Below, in pieces: positions 27,937 through 36,406 of a DNA stretch of 64,000 bases. Within the stretch, counting starts at the first letter, position 1, and every line of letters begins with the position of its first letter. This stretch comes from Mesorhizobium_K quangtriensis (GTDB taxonomy: Bacteria > Pseudomonadota > Alphaproteobacteria > Rhizobiales > Rhizobiaceae): the NCBI RefSeq assembly GCF_040081925.1, contig NZ_JBEBMF010000004.1, positions 124,001-188,000 of the forward strand, in the 5' to 3' direction. The position numbers were made by a program, and so were the translations under genes. The notes beneath the pieces were generated by a model that saw nothing but the letters and a program-made list of their open reading frames with translations, ran no database searches and was not told where the DNA came from.

Positions 27937-29151
27937 ATTCTCTACCAGACCTACCAGTTTCAGGACGATCTCATCGCTCCGATGCGGCTGATGGCGCGAG
28001 GCATGCAGGCTCTGGCAAGCACGACGCTGTGGGGACCAGCGGCGGACATGGCCGCGCAGATGGCCGCGGCCATGGAGATGATCTCTCGTTTCGAACTGAC
28101 TCACGCGAGGCCAGACTTCGCCATCAAGCCCGTCCGGGTTGGCAACCGGGACGTCGCGGTGACGGAGGAGGTCGCGTTCGAACTGCCCTTCGGCAAGCTC
28201 TTGCATTTCGTCAAGGATATTGACACGCCACAACCCAAGGTACTTGTCGTCGCCCCTCTGTCGGGGCATTTCGCGACTTTGCTGCGTGGCACCGTGCAGA
28301 CGCTCCTGCGCGATCACGACGTCTACATCACCGACTGGACAAACGCCCGCGACGTGCCGTTGTCGGCCGGAAGCTTCGGTGTCGACGACTATGTCGACTA
28401 CCTGATCCGCTTCATTGAATATATCGGACCGGGCGCCCACCTGCTGGCCGTGTGCCAGCCTTGCGTCCAGGCTCTGGCAGCGGTGGCGGTGATGTCGGAG
28501 GACAGGCATCTGGCGACGCCACGCTCGATGACGCTGATGGCGGGTCCCATCGATCCGCGCGAAAGCCCGACCGAAGTCAACGAATTCGCGGTGGCCAAAT
28601 CGCTGTCCTGGTTCCAGAACTCGGTCATCTCGCGCGTGCCGTGGCGACATGGCGGCGCAGGGCGAAAAGTCTATCCCGGCTTCCTGCAACTCACCGCCTT
28701 CATGGCGATGAACATGGAGCGCCACCGCACGGCGCACGAAAAGCTCTTCAAGCATCTGGCGGCCGGAGAAACCGCCGAGGCGGAAAGGATCAAGATCTTC
28801 TACGACGAGTATTTCGCGGTCCTCGACCTGACCGAGGAATTCTACATCGAGACGATCGACCGCATCTTCCAGAAAGCGGAACTGGCGACGGGCGATTTCA
28901 CCTATCGCGGCCAGAAGGTTGATCCCGGAGCAATCCGCCACACGGCCTTGTTGACCGTCGAGGGCGGCCGCGACGATATCTGTGCGCTCGGCCAGACGGC
29001 GGCTGCGCACGACCTTTGCCGGTCGCTGCGGCCACATCTCAAGCGCCACCACCTGCAGGCCAATGTCGGTCACTATGGGGTCTTCAACGGCAAGCGCTGG
29101 GAACGGGAAATCTATCCCGTGGTCCGCAACGTCATCCTTTCCATGGAATAG
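27937..29151 (+). CDS. phaZ: Intracellular polyhydroxybutyrate depolymerase, probable ATT start
   Basis: 404 residues if the start is ATT 27937. It hydrolyses stored poly-3-hydroxybutyrate granules to 3-hydroxybutyrate for carbon mobilisation. The alpha/beta-hydrolase shows a cysteine lipase-like box AVCQPC (171-176), LSGHFATLLRGTV oxyanion region (108-120), DWTNARDVP (133-141) and a C-terminal His in NVGHYGVFNG. Homologues start M-(L/F)-YQ-x-YE; here ILYQTYQFQ follows an AGGAG 7 nt before ATT, with no ATG, GTG or TTG in that place. The only other in-frame start, TTG 27901, lacks a ribosome-binding site. The alpha-r8 RNA MmgR, if that is what 13774-13857 is, regulates the same storage polymer in Sinorhizobium. 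Confidence 0.93.
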   Translation: MLYQTYQFQDDLIAPMRLMARGMQALASTTLWGPAADMAAQMAAAMEMISRFELTHARPDFAIKPVRVGNRDVAVTEEVAFELPFGKLLHFVKDIDTPQPKVLVVAPLSGHFATLLRGTVQTLLRDHDVYITDWTNARDVPLSAGSFGVDDYVDYLIRFIEYIGPGAHLLAVCQPCVQALAAVAVMSEDRHLATPRSMTLMAGPIDPRESPTEVNEFAVAKSLSWFQNSVISRVPWRHGGAGRKVYPGFLQLTAFMAMNMERHRTAHEKLFKHLAAGETAEAERIKIFYDEYFAVLDLTEEFYIETIDRIFQKAELATGDFTYRGQKVDPGAIRHTALLTVEGGRDDICALGQTAAAHDLCRSLRPHLKRHHLQANVGHYGVFNGKRWEREIYPVVRNVILSME

Positions 29152-29200
29152 CTGCCCACCAGGCTAGCCAGCCGCTGTGGAAATCCTGCGCCGTCAGTGT

Positions 29201-29220
29201 AAGTTCCCTTGGGGGAACTT
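29201..29220 (+). terminator. Stem-loop after phaZ
   Basis: AAGTTCCC-TTGG-GGGAACTT, a perfect 8-bp stem 50 bp after the phaZ stop. No T run follows on the plus strand, so it may be a weak terminator or 3'-end protector. Confidence 0.45.
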
Positions 29221-29290
29221 GATCCCACGCCGATTCGTCAGCCAGAGGCGCTGCTTCCTGCGTTCGCCTCCATTCACCGCGCAGGTCGCC

Positions 29291-29641
29291 ATGCCGAGCC
29301 GCTTTCTGATCTTTGTCGCAGGTCTCTTCGGGGTCCTGGGAGTCGGTTTATCCGCGGCTGCGGCGCATGGCGGCACGCCGAACACCGCTACAGCGGCCAC
29401 CTTTATGGTCGTCCACGCCCCTGCCCTGCTCGTCATCGGGCTGACCAGCTTCAATTCGATCATACGATGGGCCGCCGCCGTGCTGCTCGTGGGCGTCGCC
29501 CTTTTCGCCGGCGATCTGGTCAGCCGCGATTTCCTCGACGACCGCCTCTTCGCAATGGCCGCGCCGACAGGCGGCGCCTTGATGATGCTCGGCTGGCTGG
29601 GCGTCGCCGTGTCAGCACTATTCCCCCGCAGGCTTCTCTAA
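29291..29641 (+). CDS. DUF423 family small membrane protein
   Basis: 116 residues from ATG 29291 with four predicted membrane helices (FLIFVAGLFGVLGVGLSAAAAHG, a second ~38-58, a third ~60-80, a fourth at the C terminus). The AAAAHGG motif in the first helix and GGALMMLGWL near the end match the DUF423/YgdD family of inner-membrane proteins, whose function is not established. Longer in-frame starts to 29177 would add a non-membrane extension without a good start. It ends 5 bp from the stop of the convergent 47-codon ORF. Confidence 0.88.
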   Translation: MPSRFLIFVAGLFGVLGVGLSAAAAHGGTPNTATAATFMVVHAPALLVIGLTSFNSIIRWAAAVLLVGVALFAGDLVSRDFLDDRLFAMAAPTGGALMMLGWLGVAVSALFPRRLL

Positions 29642-29646
29642 TCGGG

Positions 29647-29790
29647 TCAGGTCCGGGCGTCTTCCTGCAGGAAGCGAGGCAAGCGCCATGCTGGACGCTG
29701 GCGATGCTTGCGTGACGCACGCTCCGGCCGAGGCGAAAGACCCCAGTAGTCGCGGTTGATTTCATCAAACAGGAACTTGACGGGATGCAT
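29647..29790 (-). CDS. Small basic protein ORF (47 aa), divergent from the LacI gene
   Basis: MHPVKFLFDEINRDYWGLSP opens a 47-residue frame (TGA at 29647-29649), rich in Arg in its second half (PRPERASRKHRQRPAWRLPR). AAAGGAAA lies ~5-7 nt upstream of the ATG as a ribosome-binding site. Codons are mostly GC-ending in keeping with neighbours, and the frame fits exactly between DUF423 (5 bp) and the LacI-type operators (first operator 12 bp upstream of the ATG). It is too short for most gene callers. Function unknown; regulation by the divergent LacI protein is likely if it is real. Confidence 0.6.
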   Translation of the reverse strand: MHPVKFLFDEINRDYWGLSPRPERASRKHRQRPAWRLPRFLQEDART

Positions 29791-29801
29791 GACGATTTCC
29801 T

Positions 29802-29898
29802 TTGGATCGATTCAAAATAGGACCGTACCGCTCGATTGGATCGATTCAACAATAAGCGCAACTACGGATTTGGTCAAGCCAAATTTGAACCGATCCAA
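29802..29898. promoter_or_regulatory. Three LacI-type operator repeats
   Basis: TTGGATCGATTCAA at 29802-29815 and 29836-29849, and the inverted variant TTGAACCGATCCAA at 29885-29898. Each is an imperfect 14-bp palindrome around ATCGAT or CCGAT with a central CG, as LacI/GalR proteins bind. They sit between the divergent 47-codon ORF and the LacI gene, 34 and 49 bp apart, suiting DNA looping and control of both directions. Confidence 0.72.
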
Positions 29899-29940
29899 TC
29901 CTGTGCTAACATGGGCGCCGTCATTCACGAGAGGCTTTCA

Positions 29941-31005
29941 GTGGAGACCAAAATCCGCCCCGTCAGGCTTGCTGACGTCGCCAAGGCGGCAGGCGTGTCG
30001 CACGGAACCGCGTCCAATGTCTTCTCCCGCCCGGAGATCGTTCGCGACGAAGTTCGTGAACGGGTGAAGGCGGCAGCTGAAAAGCTCGGCTACGGCGGCC
30101 CCGACCCGCGCGGCCGCATGCTGAGAGCAGGAAAAGTCAACGCCATCGGCGTCGCGACAGCCGAACCCCTCTGCTATTTCTTCGACGATCCTTTTGCGCG
30201 CGTCGTGATGGCAGGCATCAGCGAAGCCTGCGATCGGACCGGTGCGGGCATTTCGTTGGTATCGGCCGCAAATGACGAACAATTGGCGTGGAATATCCGG
30301 AGCGCGCTGGTTGATGGTTTCATCGTGTTCTGCCTCGAAGGCGGTTCGAGGCTGGTGGAACTGACCCGTGAGCGCGGCCTGCCTTTCGTGGCCCTGGACT
30401 TTGGCTTCGATGACGAGACGATAGCTGCGCTCGGCGTCGATGATGTCGCCGGCGCCCGCCTCGCCGCAGCCCATCTGACCGGGCTCGGCCACAGGTGCTT
30501 TGCGGTCCTGTCGCTCGAGTTCGACGAGGGCGGACACGGCCCTGTTTTTCCCGACCGCGCAAGGACCGCTGGATATGCCGGCACCCGTGACCGTATAGCG
30601 GGCTATCTCGGCGCGATTGCCGAAGCAGGCATCGACCCGGCGTCAGTACTTATCTACGAAACGCTGAACGACGAAGCCACCACGCACGCGGGGCTAGAAT
30701 TTTTGTTCGCGTCAGAGACACCGCCGACTGCAATCCTCGCCATGTCGGACAAGGTCGCGCTGATCGCCCTGAAGTGGCTCGCAGGGCACGGCATCACGGT
30801 GCCCCGCGACGTGTCTGTCATCGGCTTCGACGGTGTGCCGGAGGGCGAGATCTCGATGCCGCCACTGACCACCGTCGTCCAGCCCATGGCGGAAATGGGC
30901 CGCCGTGCGGTCGAGATTATCCTGTCCTTCGATGGCGCCGTGCGCCGCGAGACGCTCCAAGTCGAACTCGCAATCAGGAAATCGACGGCGCCCCCACCCC
31001 GCTGA
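29941..31005 (+). CDS. LacI-family transcriptional regulator
   Basis: 354 residues from GTG 29941. N-terminal helix-turn-helix RLADVAKAAGVSHGTASNVFSRPE (in parts, ~9-32) and hinge region, then a periplasmic-binding-protein-like sensor domain (NAIGVATAEPLCYFFDDPF, DGFIVFCLEGG, VIGFDGVPEGEISMPPLTTV, in parts). Regulates sugar or related catabolic genes by ligand-dependent DNA release; the ligand is unknown. Start: GAGAGG lies 6 nt before GTG 29941, whereas the upstream ATG 29911 has none and would add an odd 10-residue leader. Three matching operators lie upstream, so autoregulation is probable. No sugar transporter is adjacent. Confidence 0.92.
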   Translation: METKIRPVRLADVAKAAGVSHGTASNVFSRPEIVRDEVRERVKAAAEKLGYGGPDPRGRMLRAGKVNAIGVATAEPLCYFFDDPFARVVMAGISEACDRTGAGISLVSAANDEQLAWNIRSALVDGFIVFCLEGGSRLVELTRERGLPFVALDFGFDDETIAALGVDDVAGARLAAAHLTGLGHRCFAVLSLEFDEGGHGPVFPDRARTAGYAGTRDRIAGYLGAIAEAGIDPASVLIYETLNDEATTHAGLEFLFASETPPTAILAMSDKVALIALKWLAGHGITVPRDVSVIGFDGVPEGEISMPPLTTVVQPMAEMGRRAVEIILSFDGAVRRETLQVELAIRKSTAPPPR

Positions 31006-31013
31006 TTTCAGTT

Positions 31014-31445
31014 TCACGCAGCAGACGAGTGATCGCCGCCCGCAGTTGCTGCCTCGACGTCCATCCAGAAGATTTCCCAGATATGACCATCCGGGTCTTC
31101 GAAGCTGCGGCCGTACATGAAGCCGAAATCCTGCGTCGGTGTCGGATCGATGGTAACCCCCGACGCCTCCGCCCTTTTCACCATGGCATCGACGTCCTCG
31201 CGGCTGTCCGCAGACAATGCGATTAATACCTCGCTGGAAGACCGGGCATCGACGATCTTCTTCGCGGTAAACTGGCCATATTTTTCATGGGTCAGCAGCA
31301 TCACGTAAATGGTCTCCGAAACGACCATGCAGGAGGCCGTATCGTCGCTGAATCGCGGATTCTTAGTTGCGCCGATCGATTCATAGAAGGCAGTGGCGCG
31401 CTTCAGGTTGGCAACCGGCAGATTGACGAAGATCATCTTGGCCAT
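31014..31445 (-). CDS. VOC (glyoxalase/bleomycin-resistance fold) family protein
   Basis: 143 residues. The paired beta-alpha-beta-beta-beta units are visible: FVNLPVANLKRATAFYESIG at the start and SFEDPDGHIWEIFWMD near the end, which carries the family's metal-ligand Glu and the DPDGH turn. The family covers lyases, dioxygenases and antibiotic-binding proteins; this branch (GATKNPRFSDDTASCMV) is annotated as lactoylglutathione lyase-like but usually of unknown substrate. Single gene, convergent with lacI (8-bp gap). Cytoplasmic, no signal peptide. Confidence 0.88.
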   Translation of the reverse strand: MAKMIFVNLPVANLKRATAFYESIGATKNPRFSDDTASCMVVSETIYVMLLTHEKYGQFTAKKIVDARSSSEVLIALSADSREDVDAMVKRAEASGVTIDPTPTQDFGFMYGRSFEDPDGHIWEIFWMDVEAATAGGDHSSAA

Positions 31446-31529
31446 GGGTCTGTTCTCCTTGCTTTCGCACAGAAGGACGATCTGGGACGACGAAGTCCGA
31501 CATCAAGCCGAAAAAATCGCAGGGATCGC

Positions 31530-32510
31530 TCAGGAAACGTCCCAGGACTGCCCGGGAAGCAAAGGGCGAAATCGGTCTTCTTCTACGCCGGCGGGTGCGA
31601 GAGAGGAAAGCAGATCGTCGCGCGGTTGCTCGATCGGCTCGTTCGTCAGCTGGAAAGTGCCCCAGTGATGTCCCACGGCGTGTTCGGCACGGCAGAGCTT
31701 CATGCCCTCAACCGCCTCTTCGGGATTCTGGTGCTGAGAGCGCATGAACCATCGAGGCTCGAATGCGCCTATAGGAAGCGCGGCAAGCCGGAATCCGCCG
31801 TGCCTGTCGGCGGCCGCCCGATAGTTGATGCCGTCGTGAAAACCGGTATCGCCGATATGGTAGATCGCGCCGGCTCCCGTTTCGATCACGAAGGCCGACC
31901 AGAGCGCCATGCGCCTGTCGTTCAACCCGCGTGCCGACCAATGATGCGCCGGTTCACAGTGGATGCGCGCGTCTCGGAATTCGAGGACGTCGCCCCAATC
32001 CTGCGCGTGAATGCGCATTTGGGGAATGTGCCGAAGGATCAGCCGGTCATTGCCCAGAGGCGTGACGACAAGCGGATCATGGACCGCCTGAAGGCGCGCC
32101 AGTGTCCGGACGTCGAGATGATCGTAATGGTTGTGCGTGACGAGAACGACATCGATCGGCGGCAGGTTCTCGAACGCGATGCCGGGTTCGTTGACGCGCC
32201 TCGGCCCGACATTCCTGAAGGGCGAGGCGCGCCTAGAATAGACAGGATCGGTTAAAATGTTCAGGCCTGCAAGCTGGAACAGCAGGCACGCGTGACCCAC
32301 CATCGTGACACGCAGCCCACTGCCCTCCACACGGCTATCGGGAATGGTTAACGACGGCTCGGGCGGCCATGAGCGAGGCCAGCGGCTGCGCTTTCCGTCG
32401 AACTGCCAGCGCAGAAGGTCAGCAAAGCCGGCTGGCTCCGCGCCACCGGGATTGAAGAACCGGGTGCCGTCGAAATGCGGGCTTTCCGGTCCGTCGTAGT
32501 ATCGGTTCAT
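31530..32510 (-). CDS. MBL-fold metallo-hydrolase (UlaG/NAPE-PLD-like)
   Basis: 326 residues from ATG 32510, with GAGAGG 9 nt upstream. The zinc-site motif THNHYDH gives His126, His128, Asp130 and His131; VGHACLLFQLAGLNILTDPVYS precedes it, and further ligands lie in HIGDTGFHDG and GHHWGTF. The N-terminal MNRYYDGPESPHFDGTRFFNP and overall pattern match the N-acyl-phosphatidylethanolamine phospholipase D-like / beta-lactamase_2 branch that acts on lipid phosphodiesters or related esters. Lies 13 bp downstream of sthA on the same strand, so probably one transcript. Substrate not known. Confidence 0.88.
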   Translation of the reverse strand: MNRYYDGPESPHFDGTRFFNPGGAEPAGFADLLRWQFDGKRSRWPRSWPPEPSLTIPDSRVEGSGLRVTMVGHACLLFQLAGLNILTDPVYSRRASPFRNVGPRRVNEPGIAFENLPPIDVVLVTHNHYDHLDVRTLARLQAVHDPLVVTPLGNDRLILRHIPQMRIHAQDWGDVLEFRDARIHCEPAHHWSARGLNDRRMALWSAFVIETGAGAIYHIGDTGFHDGINYRAAADRHGGFRLAALPIGAFEPRWFMRSQHQNPEEAVEGMKLCRAEHAVGHHWGTFQLTNEPIEQPRDDLLSSLAPAGVEEDRFRPLLPGQSWDVS

Positions 32511-32523
32511 CCGACCAAACCTC

Positions 32524-33912
32524 TCAATGCCCCATGCGGTTCCAGGCGTCGAGACCGGCGATCTTGTATGCTTCGGCGAGCGTCGGGTAGTTGAAGGTGT
32601 TGTTGACGAAGAAATCGACCGTACCACCAAGGTTGATGACAGCCTGACCGATGTGGATGAGCTCCGTCGCGCCCTCGCCTACAATATGCGCACCGAGCAG
32701 GCGGCGTGTCTCGATCGAGAAGATCAGCTTCAGGAAACCGGAATCCACGCCCATGATGTGGCCGCGCGACGTCTCGCGGAAACGCGCAACGCCGACCTCG
32801 TAAGGCGTGTCGGAATTGCGGACCTGTTCCTCCGATTGCCCGACCGTGGAGATCTCCGGCACCGAGTAGATGCCATACGGGAACGTCTCCGGCGGCGGCG
32901 GCAACATCACGCCGAAGGCATGGCAAGCTGCCACCCTTCCCTGTTCCATCGCAGTCGAGGCAAGGCTGGGGAAGCCGATGACGTCGCCGGCTGCATAGAT
33001 GTTGGGGACCGTTGTCTGGAATGTCTCGGGATCGGCCTTGATGCGCCCGCGACTGTCAACCTCTATGCCAACCGTCTCCAGACCGAGGCTGCCCACATTG
33101 CCGCTGCGTCCGGCGGCGTAGAGCGCGATCTGGGACCGCACCGTACGGCCATCGCCAAGGGTGATTTCGACCGACCCGTTCTCGACCTGAATCTCCTTGA
33201 CAGTGCTGCCGAGCCTGATCGCCATGCCGCGATCGCGCATCTGATGGAGAAAGTCATCGACGATCTCGCGATCCACGAAGTCAAGGATTGTCTGGCGCGA
33301 CTCGATCAGCGTGACCGGCACGTCCAGCGCCGAGAAGATCGTCGCGTATTCGACGCCAATTACGCCGCCGCCGATCACTGTCAAAGTCCGCGGCAACTGC
33401 TCGAGCGACAGCATCTCGTCGCTGTCGAAGACGTGCTTCCTGTCGAAGGGCACATTGTCCGGGCGGTACGGCCTTGTACCGACCGAGATCATCGCATGGG
33501 AGAAGCCGACGTCGCTGGTATCGCCATTCTCGTTAGTAAGTTGTAGCCGGTCGGAGGCGACGAATTTGGCCGTCGCCCGCGTGTGACGAACACCATTGCG
33601 CATGAACTGGTGCTGCAGCACCTCGACCTCGTGGTCGAGCGTTTTGCGCAGGCGCTGGATGAGATCGCCTATCGAGATATCCTGCTTGACGCGATAGCCG
33701 CGCCCATAGAAGCCGCGCTCGCGCCATCCTGAGAGGTTCAGCACCGTTTCGCGCAGGGTCTTGGAAGGGATCGTTCCCGTGTGGACCGAGACGCCACCAA
33801 GCCGGCTGCCCTTGTCCACCACCAGCACGGACTTGCCGAGCTTTGCAGACTGGATGGCGGCACGGCGTCCGGACGGACCGCTGCCAATGACAACCATATC
33901 GTAGTGCTGCAT
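32524..33912 (-). CDS. sthA: Soluble pyridine nucleotide transhydrogenase
   Basis: 462 residues. A flavoprotein of the dihydrolipoamide dehydrogenase fold that reoxidises NADPH with NAD+, balancing redox pools. FAD-binding GSGPSG (10-15); the usual redox-active disulphide is absent, with GGVSVHTGTIPSK (39-51) carrying Ser42 and Thr47 in place of the two cysteines, the hallmark that separates SthA from lipoamide dehydrogenase. NAD(P)-binding VIGGGVIGVEYA around 180-191 and AAGDVIGFPSLAS around 310 complete the fold. Start ATG, followed downstream by the MBL-fold gene. Confidence 0.93.
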   Translation of the reverse strand: MQHYDMVVIGSGPSGRRAAIQSAKLGKSVLVVDKGSRLGGVSVHTGTIPSKTLRETVLNLSGWRERGFYGRGYRVKQDISIGDLIQRLRKTLDHEVEVLQHQFMRNGVRHTRATAKFVASDRLQLTNENGDTSDVGFSHAMISVGTRPYRPDNVPFDRKHVFDSDEMLSLEQLPRTLTVIGGGVIGVEYATIFSALDVPVTLIESRQTILDFVDREIVDDFLHQMRDRGMAIRLGSTVKEIQVENGSVEITLGDGRTVRSQIALYAAGRSGNVGSLGLETVGIEVDSRGRIKADPETFQTTVPNIYAAGDVIGFPSLASTAMEQGRVAACHAFGVMLPPPPETFPYGIYSVPEISTVGQSEEQVRNSDTPYEVGVARFRETSRGHIMGVDSGFLKLIFSIETRRLLGAHIVGEGATELIHIGQAVINLGGTVDFFVNNTFNYPTLAEAYKIAGLDAWNRMGH

Positions 33913-34099
33913 GTGGCTTCCCCGATCCCCCGGCTTTCGATCCCCGCCGGCTATTGCTGCAGTGCAGCGTAGTTAACGTCATCACGCGGACGAACTCAAC
34001 CGATGTCGTGATCGAAGCGTTTCAACCGCTTGAATCAGCCCCGACACTTCACCATGTTCACTGACAGGCGCATGACAAGCCGCGCCTCAGGAGAAAAGA

Positions 34100-34564
34100 T
34101 TGGCTATTCTGGACGCAGATATCACCGCAAGCAGGCTGGACGATGTTCGCGCCTATTCCGGCGTGCGCACAAGGCGCATACTCGCCTTCTGTTTGGATTA
34201 CCTGATCGTCGCGTTGCTGCTCATACCGTTTGCGATGCTGGTCCTTCTTCTTGGCCTGCTCACATTCGGCCTCGGATGGGGGCTTTTCGCCATCCTCGTA
34301 CCGCTGGTAGCCCTGATCTATGTCTGGAACACGCTTGGTGGACGTAACCAGGCGACAGTCGGCATGCGCATGATGGGCATTCGCCTTGATCGCCTCGACG
34401 GCCGGCCGGTCGACGGCATGCTGGCGGTGGTGCACTCCGTCTTCTTCTGGGCCGCGAACGTGGTTTTGACGCCTTTCGTGCTGCTGGTTTCCCTGTTTGC
34501 CGACCGCAAGCGTACCCTTCACGACCTGCTGCTTGGAACAGTCGTTACCCGAACGGATCGATAG
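34100..34564 (+). CDS. RDD family membrane protein
   Basis: 154 residues from a TTG start with GGAG 6 nt upstream. The RDD hallmarks are present: an Arg in RTRRILAFCLDYLIV with Asp in the first helix, and paired residues in ATVGMRMMGIRL before the last helix. Three membrane spans (~27-50, 54-75, 110-132), then the conserved KRTLHDLLLGTVVTR end. Some RDD proteins are Na+/Li+/K+:H+ antiporters, but most are unassigned. It is an isolated gene with a stem-loop shortly after its stop. Confidence 0.88.
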   Translation: MAILDADITASRLDDVRAYSGVRTRRILAFCLDYLIVALLLIPFAMLVLLLGLLTFGLGWGLFAILVPLVALIYVWNTLGGRNQATVGMRMMGIRLDRLDGRPVDGMLAVVHSVFFWAANVVLTPFVLLVSLFADRKRTLHDLLLGTVVTRTDR

Positions 34565-34577
34565 CCATTTTAAGGCC

Positions 34578-34598
34578 GGCGGGCACAAAAAGCCCGCC
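34578..34598. other. Stem-loop after the RDD gene
   Basis: GGCGGGC-ACAAAAA-GCCCGCC, a perfect 7-bp GC stem 13 bp after the stop. No T tract follows, so a weak terminator at best. Confidence 0.45.
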
Positions 34599-34693
34599 TA
34601 TCGATTCATGGCGCTCACAATCCAGTTGAATTTTTTGCGACAGGCTTCAAGGTAGAGCGACTCACACGGAGCAGCAGTTTCCTCCAGACCGCG

Positions 34694-35449
34694 ATGACGC
34701 ACCATCCGACACAGTCGCCGCAATTCTTCCTGACAGCGCCATCGCCCTGTCCGTATCTGGAACGTCAATACGAACGCAAGGTGTTCACTCATCTGGTCGG
34801 CGACAGAGCGCCGGAGATGAATGACCTGCTGACGCAGGGCGGTTTCCGCCGTTCCCAGAACATCGCCTACCGGCCGGCCTGTGAGAGTTGTCGCGCCTGC
34901 ATCTCGGTCCGCATCCTGGCCAGTGAATTCCAGCCTACCAAGAACATGCGCCGCGCAGCGCAACGAAACGCCGACCTTGTTGGCCAGATGCGTGACGCCG
35001 AACCCTCCACCGAACAGTATTCTCTGTTTCGCTCCTATCTCGACGCGCGTCACCGCAGGGGCGGCATGTCGGACATGACAGTGCTCGACTACGCCATGAT
35101 GGTCGAGGACACCCATGTCGACACCAAGGTCATCGAGTACCGCAGGCGCGGGCCGGACACGTTCATCACGGGGCGTGGCGTCGGCGAACTCATCGCCGTT
35201 GCGCTGACAGACAAGATGGCCGACGGCCTGTCCATGGTCTATTCCTATTTCAATCCGGAGTTTGCCGACCGCTCGCTCGGCACCTTCATGATCCTCGACC
35301 ATATCGCGAGGGCGCGGGCGGCGGGCCTGCCCCATGTCTATCTCGGCTACTGGGTCAACGGCTCGCGCAAGATGGATTATAAGGTCCGCTTTCTTCCGCA
35401 GGAGCACCTTGGCCCAAAGGGCTGGGAACGCTACGACGGGCAACCCTGA
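34694..35449 (+). CDS. bpt: Aspartate/glutamate leucyltransferase (N-end rule), Bpt/Ate family
   Basis: 251 residues. Transfers leucine from Leu-tRNA to N-terminal Asp or Glu of proteins, marking them for ClpS-ClpAP degradation. The N-terminal CPYLERQYERKVFTHL (Cys19) and PACESCRACISVR (Cys63, 66, 69) make the conserved cysteine cluster, and the GNAT-like C-terminal half includes YSYFNPEFADRSLGTF and HVYLGYWVNGSRKMDYK, the ATE family signature. Homologues were long annotated arginyltransferase (Ate), hence both names. Single gene between RDD and DMT genes; the DMT gene follows 50 bp later. Confidence 0.95.
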   Translation: MTHHPTQSPQFFLTAPSPCPYLERQYERKVFTHLVGDRAPEMNDLLTQGGFRRSQNIAYRPACESCRACISVRILASEFQPTKNMRRAAQRNADLVGQMRDAEPSTEQYSLFRSYLDARHRRGGMSDMTVLDYAMMVEDTHVDTKVIEYRRRGPDTFITGRGVGELIAVALTDKMADGLSMVYSYFNPEFADRSLGTFMILDHIARARAAGLPHVYLGYWVNGSRKMDYKVRFLPQEHLGPKGWERYDGQP

Positions 35450-35499
35450 CCAACCGGCCCGTACTTTAACGCTGCCGTTGAAGATCGACGGAGCGGAAT

Positions 35500-36405
35500 G
35501 TGACGGCGCACAGCCCCGACCACCTCAAAGGATTGGTGATTACCGGCATCGGCGGCCTGGCGCTGACCGTCGACATCCCGCTTATCAGGTTGGCGAATGG
35601 AGAGTCCTGGTCGATCCTCATGGCGCGCACCGGCACCACGTTCCTCGCCGCTCTGGTCATCTGGGCAGTATGGCGCGCCATCACGCCTTCGGCCCCAAAA
35701 CTCGTTCCTGGGCGCGCCGGACTGGTCGTTGCATCGCTCTACGGGCTCGGCTCCATCTGCTTCATCACGGCCGTCTTTCATACGACCACGGCGAACCTCG
35801 TCTTCATCCTCGCCTTCAACACTATGTTCGCCGCACTTTTGTCATGGCTGTTCCTTCGCGAACGACCGCGTCGCGCCACGCTCGCAGCCATGGCTGCGAT
35901 GACGGTCGGCGTCCTGATCATCGTCTGGGACTCGGTCGGCACCGGCAATCTGTTCGGCGATCTCATGGCGGCGTGCTCGGCTGTGGCCGTCGCAGCGGCC
36001 ATTACCATCTCGCGTTCGAGCGGCGAGGACATGGGCTTCACGTCGTTGATCGGAGTGATCATTCCCTTCACGATCGCGGCCATCATGGTTGGAGGCTCTG
36101 ACACTGGCTTCCGGATCGAGGAACCCTGGTGGATCATCCTAAACGGAGCGATCATCATGCCGCTTTCGTTCTACTGCCTGGCTACAGGCCCACGCTATAT
36201 CACCGGCCCGGAGGTCGCCATGTTCTACCTGCTGGAGACCGTGCTGGCGCCGATCTGGGTGTGGATGATCTTCCACGAGGTACCGACCCGCAACAGCCTG
36301 ATCGGCGGCGCCATCCTCATCGTTGCGCTGGTGGCGCACTCTGTCTGGCAACTCATGGACGGCCGGAAGCGACGGGCCGCAACTTCAGTCAAGCATCCCG
36401 TCTGA
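35500..36405 (+). CDS. DMT superfamily (EamA) exporter
   Basis: 301 residues from GTG 35500, with CGGAG 6 nt upstream; the overlapping ATG 35498 runs straight into a stop. Ten hydrophobic segments in two EamA repeats: the first contains SILMARTGTTFLAAL and the second WWIILNGAIIMPLSFYCL with PEVAMFYLLETVLAPIWVW, the typical helix 8-9 signature. Such permeases export amino acids, purines or other metabolites; substrate unknown. It ends 1 bp from the stop of the convergent CAP-domain gene. Confidence 0.9.
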   Translation: MTAHSPDHLKGLVITGIGGLALTVDIPLIRLANGESWSILMARTGTTFLAALVIWAVWRAITPSAPKLVPGRAGLVVASLYGLGSICFITAVFHTTTANLVFILAFNTMFAALLSWLFLRERPRRATLAAMAAMTVGVLIIVWDSVGTGNLFGDLMAACSAVAVAAAITISRSSGEDMGFTSLIGVIIPFTIAAIMVGGSDTGFRIEEPWWIILNGAIIMPLSFYCLATGPRYITGPEVAMFYLLETVLAPIWVWMIFHEVPTRNSLIGGAILIVALVAHSVWQLMDGRKRRAATSVKHPV

Positions 36406-36406
36406 A

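Noticed and set aside
27835..29073. Upstream extension of the GST frame to 630 codons
   Set aside because: It runs antisense to phaZ, has no recognisable motif, and the GST family starts at the ATG 27834.
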